A stretch of DNA of 64,000 nt, taken from Beijerinckia mobilis. GTDB lineage: Bacteria; Pseudomonadota; Alphaproteobacteria; Rhizobiales; Beijerinckiaceae. A program made the translations under genes and the position numbers. The stretch is taken from assembly GCF_000745425.1 (NCBI RefSeq), contig NZ_JQJH01000004.1, forward strand, positions 62,001 to 126,000, read 5' to 3'. Shown here piece by piece: positions 1 to 7,634 of this stretch (positions are counted from its first letter, which is position 1; each line of letters starts with the position of its first letter). Under the pieces are notes generated by a model. The model was not told where the DNA came from and made no database searches. It saw only the letters and a list, made by a program, of their open reading frames with translations.

Positions 1-216
1 CGTGATGCCCGAGGAATGCCAGTCCATGCCCATGACTGAACCGAAGGATTGGAACCAGAAAGGATGCGCGAGCCGGCGCAGCAATTCGTCACGGCCATAA
101 TGATGAACGATCGCTTCGGCGATGACAGCACCGAGGCGCGCCATGCGCTCGCCAAGCCAGGCCGGAACCCGGCCGTTATGCAGTGGAAGATCGGCGCTGC
201 CGGACCTGCGAACCAT
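1..216 (-). CDS. DUF763 family protein, N-terminal part (runs off the window start)
   Basis: Reading the minus strand from an ATG at 216 gives 72 uninterrupted codons to the window edge. The peptide begins MVRRSGSADLPLHNGRVPAW and later has FWFQSFGSVMGMDWHSSG. The RRSGSADLPLH...GRVP start and the GMDWHSSG motif are hallmarks of the DUF763 family, whose role is unknown; full members are several hundred residues, so most of this gene lies outside the window. It is transcribed away from the porin gene at 941. The family call rests on motif recognition. Confidence 0.85.
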   Translation of the reverse strand, partial: MVRRSGSADLPLHNGRVPAWLGERMARLGAVIAEAIVHHYGRDELLRRLAHPFWFQSFGSVMGMDWHSSGIT

Positions 217-940
217 GACATCCTTCCTTGCCCTCCCGAACCCGGGCGAGGGCGAACCAGCCAACTGGAAAGCCCGTCTATATCAGGTCTCCTTGATCCC
301 GACTGTCGGGATCAAGGAGACCTGACGGGAAGCCGCCCTCCCCGCAGTCGCGGGAAGCGATGCGCTTTGCGCGATGGCGATGTGATCATTTCATGGACCA
401 TGGCTTGCCGGTTTATGCGGGTGGTCACGTTATGCGGGCGGATATCTGGTAATGCCTCCCTGATGCGGATGTGCAGACGCTTCCGTTTGAAAATCGGCTA
501 AAGCTGTAAAATATAGAACACAGATAAAGCTGCAAAATTCCCTGCAGATTATTGCGTTCTGGACGCCCTGATATGGAGTGGCGTGGACGTTTCTTTACCT
601 TGAATGCGGCGTTTCACATAAATGTGAAGCCATACTTCGGCCTTTATTCACAGGCCGATCAAGGCTTTTTGCATGGGGTTCCAAGGTGATGGAGACGGAG
701 TGGTTTCTTTTCTGAAATCAAAAAAATTTGAAACTAAACAAGAAGTTAAAGATGATCAACGGGTACCCGCGGGTCATTTCTCGGATGGTGTTTTTGTCCC
801 ACGCGAGGCATTTGTCCTGCAACGGCCGGGCTTGTTATACCGTAGTCTCCACAATATAGCTTGTCTTAAAGCTAAGCTTAAGATATAAATAAAGTAACTC
901 CACAGACTTTATCAACTATACTATCGAAGAGATCCGGGCA
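217..940. other. Intergenic region with a dispersed repeat and long palindrome
   Basis: I see no convincing gene here; the short open frames have no recognisable features. The region holds one copy of the window's dispersed repeat (277-356), including a 43-bp palindrome. It turns AT-rich from about 700 to 940, where promoters for the downstream porin gene would be expected. Confidence 0.6.
277..356 (-). repeat. Dispersed intergenic repeat, copy A, with 21-bp perfect inverted repeat
   Basis: Read on the minus strand, this segment matches segments at 51580-51665 and 63559-63644. All share a GCGACTGC core, a GGCGG-TTCCC stretch, then a GGTCT/GGACCT and TTGAtCCC block. Positions 283-303 and 305-325 are perfect 21-base inverted repeats around a single T, so the RNA of either strand would form a very stable hairpin. 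Confidence 0.75.
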
Positions 941-2368
941 ATGTCGTCTCATGCAAGAAACTATATAAAGAGTGTCATAAAGCACTCACTGCCTTTCGCT
1001 TTGATCTGCCTCTCGCATCAAGCCTCGGCACAATATTTCGAGATCGACAAGGGCCCGTATCCGTTTCAGTTTACTGAGAGAAGCTACGAGTTCCTGCGTA
1101 ACCCGGATATGCGCCGGACACCCCTCGACCGGATTCATTATATTCCGTTGAACATCACCAATGAATCCTTTGTCAGTTTCGGTGGCACGATCCGCGAGGA
1201 CGGATGGACCTACCAGAATTCCCGGCATGGCTTTCCGACTGCGCCGCAGAACATGCATGATACGCTTTTGAACTCGCGCATGCTCCTCGATGCCTTCATA
1301 CATATCGATGAGCATCTGGACGGCCTGGTCGAATTCGGCAGCTTCTACAGCCCCGGCCGCAACCAGCCTTATGGCTCCTCGGATGTCGCTTCGGCGAGGA
1401 TTCAGCAGGGTTTCGTCGATATCAAAGAGAAGATCGGTACGGCCAATGTTTCGGCGCGATTGGGCCGTCAGGAATTCTTCTTCGGTTCCGGCACCTTCTT
1501 CTGGATCGCCAATCGTCAGAATATTCCGCGCAGCTGGGATGGTGCCCTTTTGGATGTCAAATCCGAGGGGAATCGCTTCCAGTTCTTTACTGGCCAGGAA
1601 ACAGCTCCTGCCTTCGACCCCTTCGTCGAACACACTCATCCTTCCGATGTTACCGGTACACATATAACGACGCCGATTCTCGAGAAGACCTTGAGTGTCG
1701 ATGAATATTATTATCATATCCATCGGCGTAATCAGACCTATGGTGGCGTTTCCAAGGCGACGGAATTCGGCGATCTGATCGGAATTCGACCTAACGGCCA
1801 GGTCGGTAATTTCAAATATGATGCGGATGTCGGCTATAAATTCGGCACGCTGGGGAGCAACCGCATCTCCGCCGTCGGTGCAATGGTCAATACCAGCTAC
1901 ATGTTCAAGGATGTCGATCTGCAGCCGATCCTTGGCCTTCAATTTGGTTATTTCAGCGGTAATAACGGCTATAACACGCATACGATCAGCACGTTCGTCG
2001 CTCCCTATCCGCGTGCTGCGACCTTGAACTATGCGGGCCATAATGCGCTGACCAACCTGATCGAAACGACGCCGTCTTTGATCATTAACCCTTCCAAGGA
2101 AGTGGCTTTCAGGATTGCCGGTCAGTTTCTGTGGCGCGCCTCGGTGCACGATTACGTTTATTATCCGACCTCGACCGCTTTGACGGCGACCAAGAACAAT
2201 ACGGCCCGCTACATCGGTACCAACCTGTTGGCCAGTGCATCCTGGCTCATCAATCCCAATACGAGGCTCTTCTTCGAATATTTGCATGAATTCGCCGGTC
2301 CCGCGATCACGCTCGCAGGCGGCCGAGGATCCGATATCGGCGTCCTACAGCTCGAATTCAACTTTTAA
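941..2368 (+). CDS. Alginate-export (AlgE-like) family outer-membrane porin
   Basis: The 475-residue protein starts with a signal peptide (hydrophobic stretch about residues 14-28, probable cleavage after QASA). The rest is typical of an outer-membrane beta-barrel: aromatic-rich alternating strands and a final residue F (...LQLEFNF). Phrases such as SFGGTIREDGWTYQNS and the RLGRQEFFFGSG segment match the alginate export domain family (PF13372), which in Pseudomonas AlgE carries alginate across the outer membrane. Many members outside pseudomonads sit away from alginate genes and transport unknown substrates; no polysaccharide biosynthesis genes are visible here. It is monocistronic, with a hairpin terminator just downstream. 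Family call is good, substrate unknown. Confidence 0.8.
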   Translation: MSSHARNYIKSVIKHSLPFALICLSHQASAQYFEIDKGPYPFQFTERSYEFLRNPDMRRTPLDRIHYIPLNITNESFVSFGGTIREDGWTYQNSRHGFPTAPQNMHDTLLNSRMLLDAFIHIDEHLDGLVEFGSFYSPGRNQPYGSSDVASARIQQGFVDIKEKIGTANVSARLGRQEFFFGSGTFFWIANRQNIPRSWDGALLDVKSEGNRFQFFTGQETAPAFDPFVEHTHPSDVTGTHITTPILEKTLSVDEYYYHIHRRNQTYGGVSKATEFGDLIGIRPNGQVGNFKYDADVGYKFGTLGSNRISAVGAMVNTSYMFKDVDLQPILGLQFGYFSGNNGYNTHTISTFVAPYPRAATLNYAGHNALTNLIETTPSLIINPSKEVAFRIAGQFLWRASVHDYVYYPTSTALTATKNNTARYIGTNLLASASWLINPNTRLFFEYLHEFAGPAITLAGGRGSDIGVLQLEFNF

Positions 2369-2395
2369 GCGAGAAATCCATTTCCAGATGGTACC

Positions 2396-2430
2396 AAGCT
2401 GTGCGGCACCCCACAGGGCCGCACAGCTTT
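2396..2430 (+). terminator. Hairpin terminator after the porin gene
   Basis: AAGCTGTGCGGC pairs perfectly with GCCGCACAGCTT across a 10-base loop and is followed by a short T run. It lies 28 bp past the porin stop codon, as expected for an intrinsic terminator. Confidence 0.75.
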
Positions 2431-2639
2431 GCCGTGTCCGTTCGATGAGCCCGCCGGTACTGCAGGGAATTGCGCCCTGCGCCGAAGTGACCGGGCGCTC
2501 CTGATTTCACGGCGATTCCCTCAATCGATAAACTGTTCTAAGACCGTGCCCGACGAAGGAGCGGAGATTCCGCTCCATCCTTTTATTCTGGTCCGGCTTA
2601 TGCTGGGCGAGACCATGGCTCAGGGCTAAGAGGTAGGAC

Positions 2640-2924
2640 GTGGCCGAGAAATGTATCGTTGACGAATCAAACCAGGACGACATGGGTCGAGTGCTCGGTT
2701 ACTATGTCTATGCCGATACGGAAGTTTGGATGGAGGATGGCAAGGTGAGCCGCCGGGATGGTCCGGCTGTCATCACCCCGGATGGGATTGATCGTTATTA
2801 TATCGACGGTAAGGAAATCACTCTCGAGGTCCGCGATTTTTTCGCCGAGCATCGGTGGAATCCCCAAAAGCAGCTGAATAAGCCGGAAAAACTTGCGGCC
2901 TTCCAGGAAAAATTCTGCAAATAG
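2640..2924 (+). CDS. Small conserved-looking hypothetical protein with a DGPA motif
   Basis: The 94-residue acidic protein probably starts at GTG 2640, preceded by a good ribosome site (GAGGT about 5 bases upstream). The centre reads DGKVSRRDGPAVITPDG followed by YYIDGKEI, a pattern (dGk...r.dGPAv...dG...yyidGk) seen in single MORN-like or YwqK-like repeats of small bacterial proteins. There is no signal peptide or membrane segment. It sits alone between the porin and the tail-tip operon. Function is unknown; it could belong to the neighbouring phage-derived module or be a host gene. Confidence 0.6.
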   Translation: MAEKCIVDESNQDDMGRVLGYYVYADTEVWMEDGKVSRRDGPAVITPDGIDRYYIDGKEITLEVRDFFAEHRWNPQKQLNKPEKLAAFQEKFCK

Positions 2925-3350
2925 GCCATGGAGGACGCGCGGTTCAGCCTGTCCTGATTTGAACCGGCCGCAAAGAACCTTTCAGCTTCATGTCTGGGCG
3001 TATGTTTTTCGCTGGGTTCCTGAAGTCCCCTGTTTTTGCTGGGGGCTTTCAATCTCTGTCTAACTCTGTGTCTTGAAAGTCCGGCTTTCACCTTGGAGGA
3101 TTTGCGAGCGGCTGCGCCGCCGCCTCCCAGGTTGGAGTGATTCTCGATCAGGAACAGAGCGTTCTCACGTCCTGGCATGTTTGATAGGGCGCAACGACGC
3201 TTCGCAAGGCATTGCTGAAGCGTATTTGACCGCAAGCGCGCCGCATATCCTTACACGATCCTCCGATCTGTTTGTCTTTTCGCCGTCTCGCGGTCGCTGC
3301 GTCCCCTTGTAACATCCTCATAATTCAAGGAAATCTCCACTTCATCGGGC
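2925..3350. other. Intergenic region upstream of the tail-tip operon
   Basis: No supported gene. It probably contains the promoter of the tail-tip operon, but I cannot point to a convincing -35/-10 pair. Confidence 0.4.
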
Positions 3351-5657
3351 ATGGATGCCAAGCTGGGGCGGAGTATGGCTGGAGCGAATTTTGTCAATGG
3401 TGTTCATCTCCTCCCGGCGACGGGGGAGTTCGCCTATGATACGATTTCCTATTCTGGCTGCAGGAATGATGAGACGCAGTTTGCACCGCTGAACCTGTTC
3501 CATGATCAGTTTCTGGGCGCCAATAGCGGCAAAACCGATTTTTCCTATGCCATCGACCAGCTTCAAGCGGCCTATCCGCAATGCACCAGCGTTTCCCTGA
3601 TCGCTGCCTGGTTCGGGGATTCGGTCGATGGCTCCACATGCCGCATTTATCCTTCGACGACCTATATCGGCGGTGCCTTCCAGGATAAATCCGGGCAGGC
3701 TGATCCCTGGCGTTGTTCTGGCCTGACGCAGCTTTCCGACGGGCTGATCCCGCTGCCCCGATCCGGTCAATCCTATGTCTATGGCGGCACGCCCTCCGAT
3801 CAATCCTTGGTTCGGGCGATCCGGGCACTCAAGGCCCGTGGCCTGCGTGTCGTTTTCTATCCCTTCCTTCTGATGACGTCCTCCGGTGCGCCCTGGCGCG
3901 GACGGATCAGTCTCGCATCTGATCAATCAGAGGCGGCACAAACGGCCGTCACGGCCTTTCTCGGAGCGGCCAGCGCCGATCAATTCACACCGGATGCCGA
4001 CAGTCTGACGGTCGTCTATTCCGGTGCGCCGACCGATTACACCTTCAGGCGCATGATCCTGCACTATGCTTCCCTCTGCGCTTTGGCAGGTGGTATCGAT
4101 CTTTTTCTCATCGGATCCGAATTGCGCGGGCTCGAGCAGATACGCGGTCCGAACTGGACGCCTGCCGGTACGCTCGACACGGATGGCCACGCTGTGTGGG
4201 ATTATCCTTTCGTTGATGGCCTGATCACGCTCGCCCGGGACGTCCGGGCTTTGTTCGATAAGGCGGGTTTGCCGCGTGATGGCGCGGGCAAACATAATCT
4301 CATCGGCTATTCCGCCGATTGGTCCGTCTGGATGGGCGTGCAGCACCAAGATGCTTCGGGCAACAATTTCGGCCAATGGCCGCATCTCGATCGGCTCTAC
4401 GCCGATGACTCGATCGATGTTGTCTCCTTCGACAATTATCTGCCGCTCTCCGACTGGACGAGCGGTGATGGTGGGCTCGATCCTCTGTTTTGGAGCGATC
4501 CGCGCGAGGAGACATGGCCGCCATCATCCGATGGAATGAATGCGCTCGGCCTCACCGGCACGCCCATGCTGAAGTCTCTGGACTATCTCAAGGCGAATAT
4601 TGAAGGCGGCGAGAAATACTATTGGTATTATAATGATGGTGTCAATCTTGGCCGCGGCTTTGTTCCAAAGGGCAGTGGACTGCAGGTTTCGTTGCCAGAA
4701 GGCGATCGCCTGGCGCAGCAACGCAAACCCTATTACGCCGGTCAGCAATTGCTTGCCAACAAACAGCTGCGGTGGTGGTGGAACAACACGCATCAGGCGA
4801 TCTATGCTGACGGTGCAGACACGAGCTGGATTGCACGCGGGGCAATGACACAATGGGTTCCCCGCTCGAAGCCGATCATCTTCACAGAATATGGTTTTCC
4901 AACCTGTGATCGTGGCACCAACCAGCCGAATGTCTTCTACGATCCGAAATCGGTCGAGAGTTTCACGCCCTATTGGTCGTCCTGGGAGCCTGCGGAGGGC
5001 GGCGTCTATCGTCCGGTTCGCGATGACGAGCTCACGCTTCTCGCCCTGCGCGCGCTGCATGAATATTGGTTCGAGGACGGCAAGAACGAAACCTCTGACG
5101 CCGGTGTACCAATGATCGACCAGACATTCTGTCTCATCTGGTCTTGGGACGCGCGGCCATTTCCGACCTTTCCAAATCGGTCGGATATATGGGGGGATGC
5201 TACCAATTGGCGGGCTGGAAACTGGCTGGGTGGCAAGGGGCCTTTTCTGACGCCACCGATCGCCGACGAGCCGCCGGTTTTCGGTCCCTATCCGGCTTTT
5301 CCGAGCCTCTCGGGGCAGGGGTGGTCGGTGCATTATCAGCCGACCTTCGACACATTGGCGGCGCTGCATGTCGATGGGCGCGAGACCCGCGCCACGCGGC
5401 GCGCGAAGGCGCATTATACGATGACATTGACCTTCGATGTCCTGCGCGGCGACGCTTCCGCCGAATTCGCAGCTATGGCCGGTTTCTTCTTGCGTATGCA
5501 GGGAACCGACGGCCTTTTCACTTTTCCGATGCCCGAGGAACTCGGTGCGGGCGCAACAATGCTCTGCCGCTTTGCCGATGATATTCAGGACTTCGAGGAA
5601 TTCATGACCCTTTTGTGGTCTGTCCAAAGCGTCAAGTTACAGACGGCGATGCCTTAA
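3351..5657 (+). CDS. GTA-type TIM-barrel tail protein fused to a C-terminal DUF2460-like domain
   Basis: 768 residues if started at 3351; an internal ATG at 3375 with a purine-rich upstream GGGGCGGAG is an equally good start. Residues about 60-630 match the GTA_TIM domain (PF13547), the glycoside-hydrolase-like barrel normally found in the Rcc01698-type gene transfer agent tail-hub protein. Landmarks are SELRG (about 256), GYSADW (about 318), SFDNYLPLSDW (about 359), FTEYGFP...GTNQPNVF (about 510) and WSWDARPFPTFP (about 597). From about 648 the protein changes to FPSLSGQGWSVHYQPTF and ends CRFADDIQDFEEFM...LWSV, which is clearly paralogous to the DUF2460 protein encoded next, but without that protein's central insert. 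Such a fusion is unusual: in RcGTA the barrel precedes the Phage-tail_3 region instead. The barrel may bind or cleave surface glycan; catalytic activity is unproven. Confidence 0.88.
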   Translation: MDAKLGRSMAGANFVNGVHLLPATGEFAYDTISYSGCRNDETQFAPLNLFHDQFLGANSGKTDFSYAIDQLQAAYPQCTSVSLIAAWFGDSVDGSTCRIYPSTTYIGGAFQDKSGQADPWRCSGLTQLSDGLIPLPRSGQSYVYGGTPSDQSLVRAIRALKARGLRVVFYPFLLMTSSGAPWRGRISLASDQSEAAQTAVTAFLGAASADQFTPDADSLTVVYSGAPTDYTFRRMILHYASLCALAGGIDLFLIGSELRGLEQIRGPNWTPAGTLDTDGHAVWDYPFVDGLITLARDVRALFDKAGLPRDGAGKHNLIGYSADWSVWMGVQHQDASGNNFGQWPHLDRLYADDSIDVVSFDNYLPLSDWTSGDGGLDPLFWSDPREETWPPSSDGMNALGLTGTPMLKSLDYLKANIEGGEKYYWYYNDGVNLGRGFVPKGSGLQVSLPEGDRLAQQRKPYYAGQQLLANKQLRWWWNNTHQAIYADGADTSWIARGAMTQWVPRSKPIIFTEYGFPTCDRGTNQPNVFYDPKSVESFTPYWSSWEPAEGGVYRPVRDDELTLLALRALHEYWFEDGKNETSDAGVPMIDQTFCLIWSWDARPFPTFPNRSDIWGDATNWRAGNWLGGKGPFLTPPIADEPPVFGPYPAFPSLSGQGWSVHYQPTFDTLAALHVDGRETRATRRAKAHYTMTLTFDVLRGDASAEFAAMAGFFLRMQGTDGLFTFPMPEELGAGATMLCRFADDIQDFEEFMTLLWSVQSVKLQTAMP

Positions 5658-5677
5658 GCAATTTTGTGAGTGATTCA

Positions 5678-6298
5678 ATGAGTGATTCCGCGAGCCTGCC
5701 GGTCTTTCCGCAGCTGCCTGGCCAGGGATGGTCTGTACACAAACGGCCAAGCTTTTCGACGCGTACGACCAGCCATGTCTCCGGCCGTGAAGTGCGCATA
5801 CCGCTTTACACACAGGCTTTATATGAATTCGAACTGACCTTTGACGCGCTGGCGGCGAATGGCGCGTGGCCGGGGCTTGGCGTCAACTCACTGCAGAGTC
5901 TCATGGGACTTTACCTGCAATGTCAGGGTCAATATGGCACATTTCTCTATACCGATCCGACCGATAATGCGGCGACCGCGCAAGTGATTGGTGTCGGCGA
6001 CGGTGCGAGCCTGAGCTTTCCCTTCCAGCGTGTACTCGGCGGTGCCGTCGAAACCGTTTCCTATGTCACCGGTGCCAGCAACATTATGGTGAATGATGTT
6101 GTGCAACAGGATGGCTGGTCGGTGACGGCGCCAAACAGCCTTGTTTTCACATCGGCACCGGCGTCGGGGGCCACTGTCAAGGCGGATTTCACTTTCGCCT
6201 ATGAATGCCGCTTCCTTGACGATCAAAATGATTTCGAAAATTTCATGAATGGATTGTGGACGGTATCGAGTCTCAAATTCCGGAGCGTGAAGGCGTGA
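5678..6298 (+). CDS. DUF2460 phage/GTA distal tail protein
   Basis: 206 residues from ATG 5678. It begins MSDSASLPVFPQLPGQGWSV and ends CRFLDDQNDFENFMNGLW..., the signature of the DUF2460 family (RcGTA gp12-type distal tail protein). The middle (about residues 100-170, including the GVGDGASLSFPFQR stretch) is the family insert that the copy fused to the upstream TIM-barrel lacks. It lies 20 bp after that gene and overlaps the next by GTGA, indicating translational coupling. It probably forms a ring at the tube end linking tube and hub. Confidence 0.88.
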   Translation: MSDSASLPVFPQLPGQGWSVHKRPSFSTRTTSHVSGREVRIPLYTQALYEFELTFDALAANGAWPGLGVNSLQSLMGLYLQCQGQYGTFLYTDPTDNAATAQVIGVGDGASLSFPFQRVLGGAVETVSYVTGASNIMVNDVVQQDGWSVTAPNSLVFTSAPASGATVKADFTFAYECRFLDDQNDFENFMNGLWTVSSLKFRSVKA

Positions 6299-7161
6299 AG
6301 ACCGTTTCGAAGGCACTCAGCGACATGCTTTCGGCCATGCATGCGAGCCGCGATGGGCGCATGCTCGTCGCCGATTGCTTTACCTTCACCCTTTCCAATG
6401 GTCTGATCCTGACAACGACCAATGCCGATGTGTCGATCACGCTCAACGGTTCGGTCTTTCGCGCCGATTCGATCCTCGTTGATGGTCTGGCCTATAAAGC
6501 AACGACCGGTCTTGAGGTGGATCAGCAGCATATCACCCTTGCAGCGCGTCCCAATGACACGATCGGCGGTGTCTCGATCCTCGCCGCTTTACGCAACGGG
6601 CTTTTCGACGGCTGTCGTATTCGCCGCGAACGCGCCTTTCTGACCAGTTGGGGAATGCCGCCTCTCGGCAGTGTCGTTCTGTTCGTCGGCCGTGTCGCCG
6701 CGATCGATCAACTCGGCCGGACCAGTGCGGAGATCACCGTCAATTCCGATCTTTCCTTGCTTGATATACAGATGCCACGCAATTTCTATCAGCCGCATTG
6801 CAACCATGTTCTTTATGATTCCGGTTGCGGTCTCGTAAAGGGCGCTTTCAGCGCCAACGGCACTGTGGAAGCGCAATCGACGGTAATGCAGATCGTCTGG
6901 TCCGGCTGTGAGCCTTCCTACCAGCAGGGTCTTGTAAGCTTTACCTCCGGTGTGAATACGGGTGTCACGGCGACGGTCAAATGGGCCGATACCCAGGCTT
7001 TCGGCCTCGCTTATCCACTCGATCAGGCTCCTGCGGCTGGCGATCAGTTCACGATCCATCAGGGATGTGACCACACCTTTGCCACCTGCGGATCGAAATT
7101 TTCCAATCAGGCCAATTTCCGCGGCTTCCCCTACGTGCCCGTGCCGGAAACGGCCTATTGA
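6295..7161 (+). CDS. DUF2163 phage/GTA tail (hub) protein
   Basis: 288 residues from GTG 6295, whose GTGA overlaps the DUF2460 stop. The N-terminus (LSDMLSAMHASRDGRMLVADCF) and the C-terminal HQGCDHTFATCGSKFSNQANFRGFPYVP are diagnostic of DUF2163 (RcGTA gp13-type). The C-terminal Cys/His cluster (CDHTFATC, plus C at the NHVLYDSGCGLV site) probably binds a metal, as the iron-sulphur-binding hub proteins of related tails do; that point is inference. Position 3 of the module matches the standard GTA order DUF2460-DUF2163-NlpC/P60. Confidence 0.88.
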   Translation: MKTVSKALSDMLSAMHASRDGRMLVADCFTFTLSNGLILTTTNADVSITLNGSVFRADSILVDGLAYKATTGLEVDQQHITLAARPNDTIGGVSILAALRNGLFDGCRIRRERAFLTSWGMPPLGSVVLFVGRVAAIDQLGRTSAEITVNSDLSLLDIQMPRNFYQPHCNHVLYDSGCGLVKGAFSANGTVEAQSTVMQIVWSGCEPSYQQGLVSFTSGVNTGVTATVKWADTQAFGLAYPLDQAPAAGDQFTIHQGCDHTFATCGSKFSNQANFRGFPYVPVPETAY

Positions 7162-7169
7162 GGATGATC

Positions 7170-7634
7170 ATGCCGGAAGCGGAAGAACGCGCGCTTGTCG
7201 TCGCCGAGGCGCGGCGCTGGATCGGCACGCCCTATCATTCCTGTGCGGACATACGCGGCGCCGGCGTCGATTGCGGCATGCTGTTGGTGCGTGTCTTCGT
7301 GGATACGGGGCTCACCCCGCCTTTCGATCCGCGTCCCTATCCGCCTGATTGGCATCTGCATCGATCGGAAGAGCGTTATCTCGGCTTCGTGCGTGATCAT
7401 TGCAAGGAGGTCGAGGTGCCAGGTCCTGGCGATATCATCGTCTTTCGTTACGGCCGCTGCTATGCCCACGGAGGCATCGTCACTTGCGGCGATCCGCTCA
7501 CCTTCGTGCATGCCTATTCGCCAGCGCGCGCCGTCATCGAGGACCGGCTGTCGCAAAATCCGCAACTTGATCAGGCGCGGCGCCAGCATCGGTTTTTCTC
7601 CCATTGGGCGCAAGAACGTGAGGTTTCGGCATGA
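7170..7634 (+). CDS. NlpC/P60 family tail-associated peptidase
   Basis: About 154 residues from ATG 7170; GAGG six bases upstream favours it over ATG 7164 or TTG 7158. The catalytic Cys is in GAGVDCGMLL (about residue 36) and the His in RCYAHGGIV (about residue 98), with PGDIIVFRYG between them, as in phage and GTA gp14-type cell-wall peptidases. This enzyme would cut the peptide stems of peptidoglycan so the tail can reach the inner membrane. The stop overlaps the next start (ATGA), so translation is coupled. Both key residues are intact. Confidence 0.88.
   Translation: MPEAEERALVVAEARRWIGTPYHSCADIRGAGVDCGMLLVRVFVDTGLTPPFDPRPYPPDWHLHRSEERYLGFVRDHCKEVEVPGPGDIIVFRYGRCYAHGGIVTCGDPLTFVHAYSPARAVIEDRLSQNPQLDQARRQHRFFSHWAQEREVSA

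Noticed and set aside
941-2368. Evidence for alginate production
   Set aside because: Only the porin-like gene is present; no alginate polymerase or epimerase genes lie nearby.
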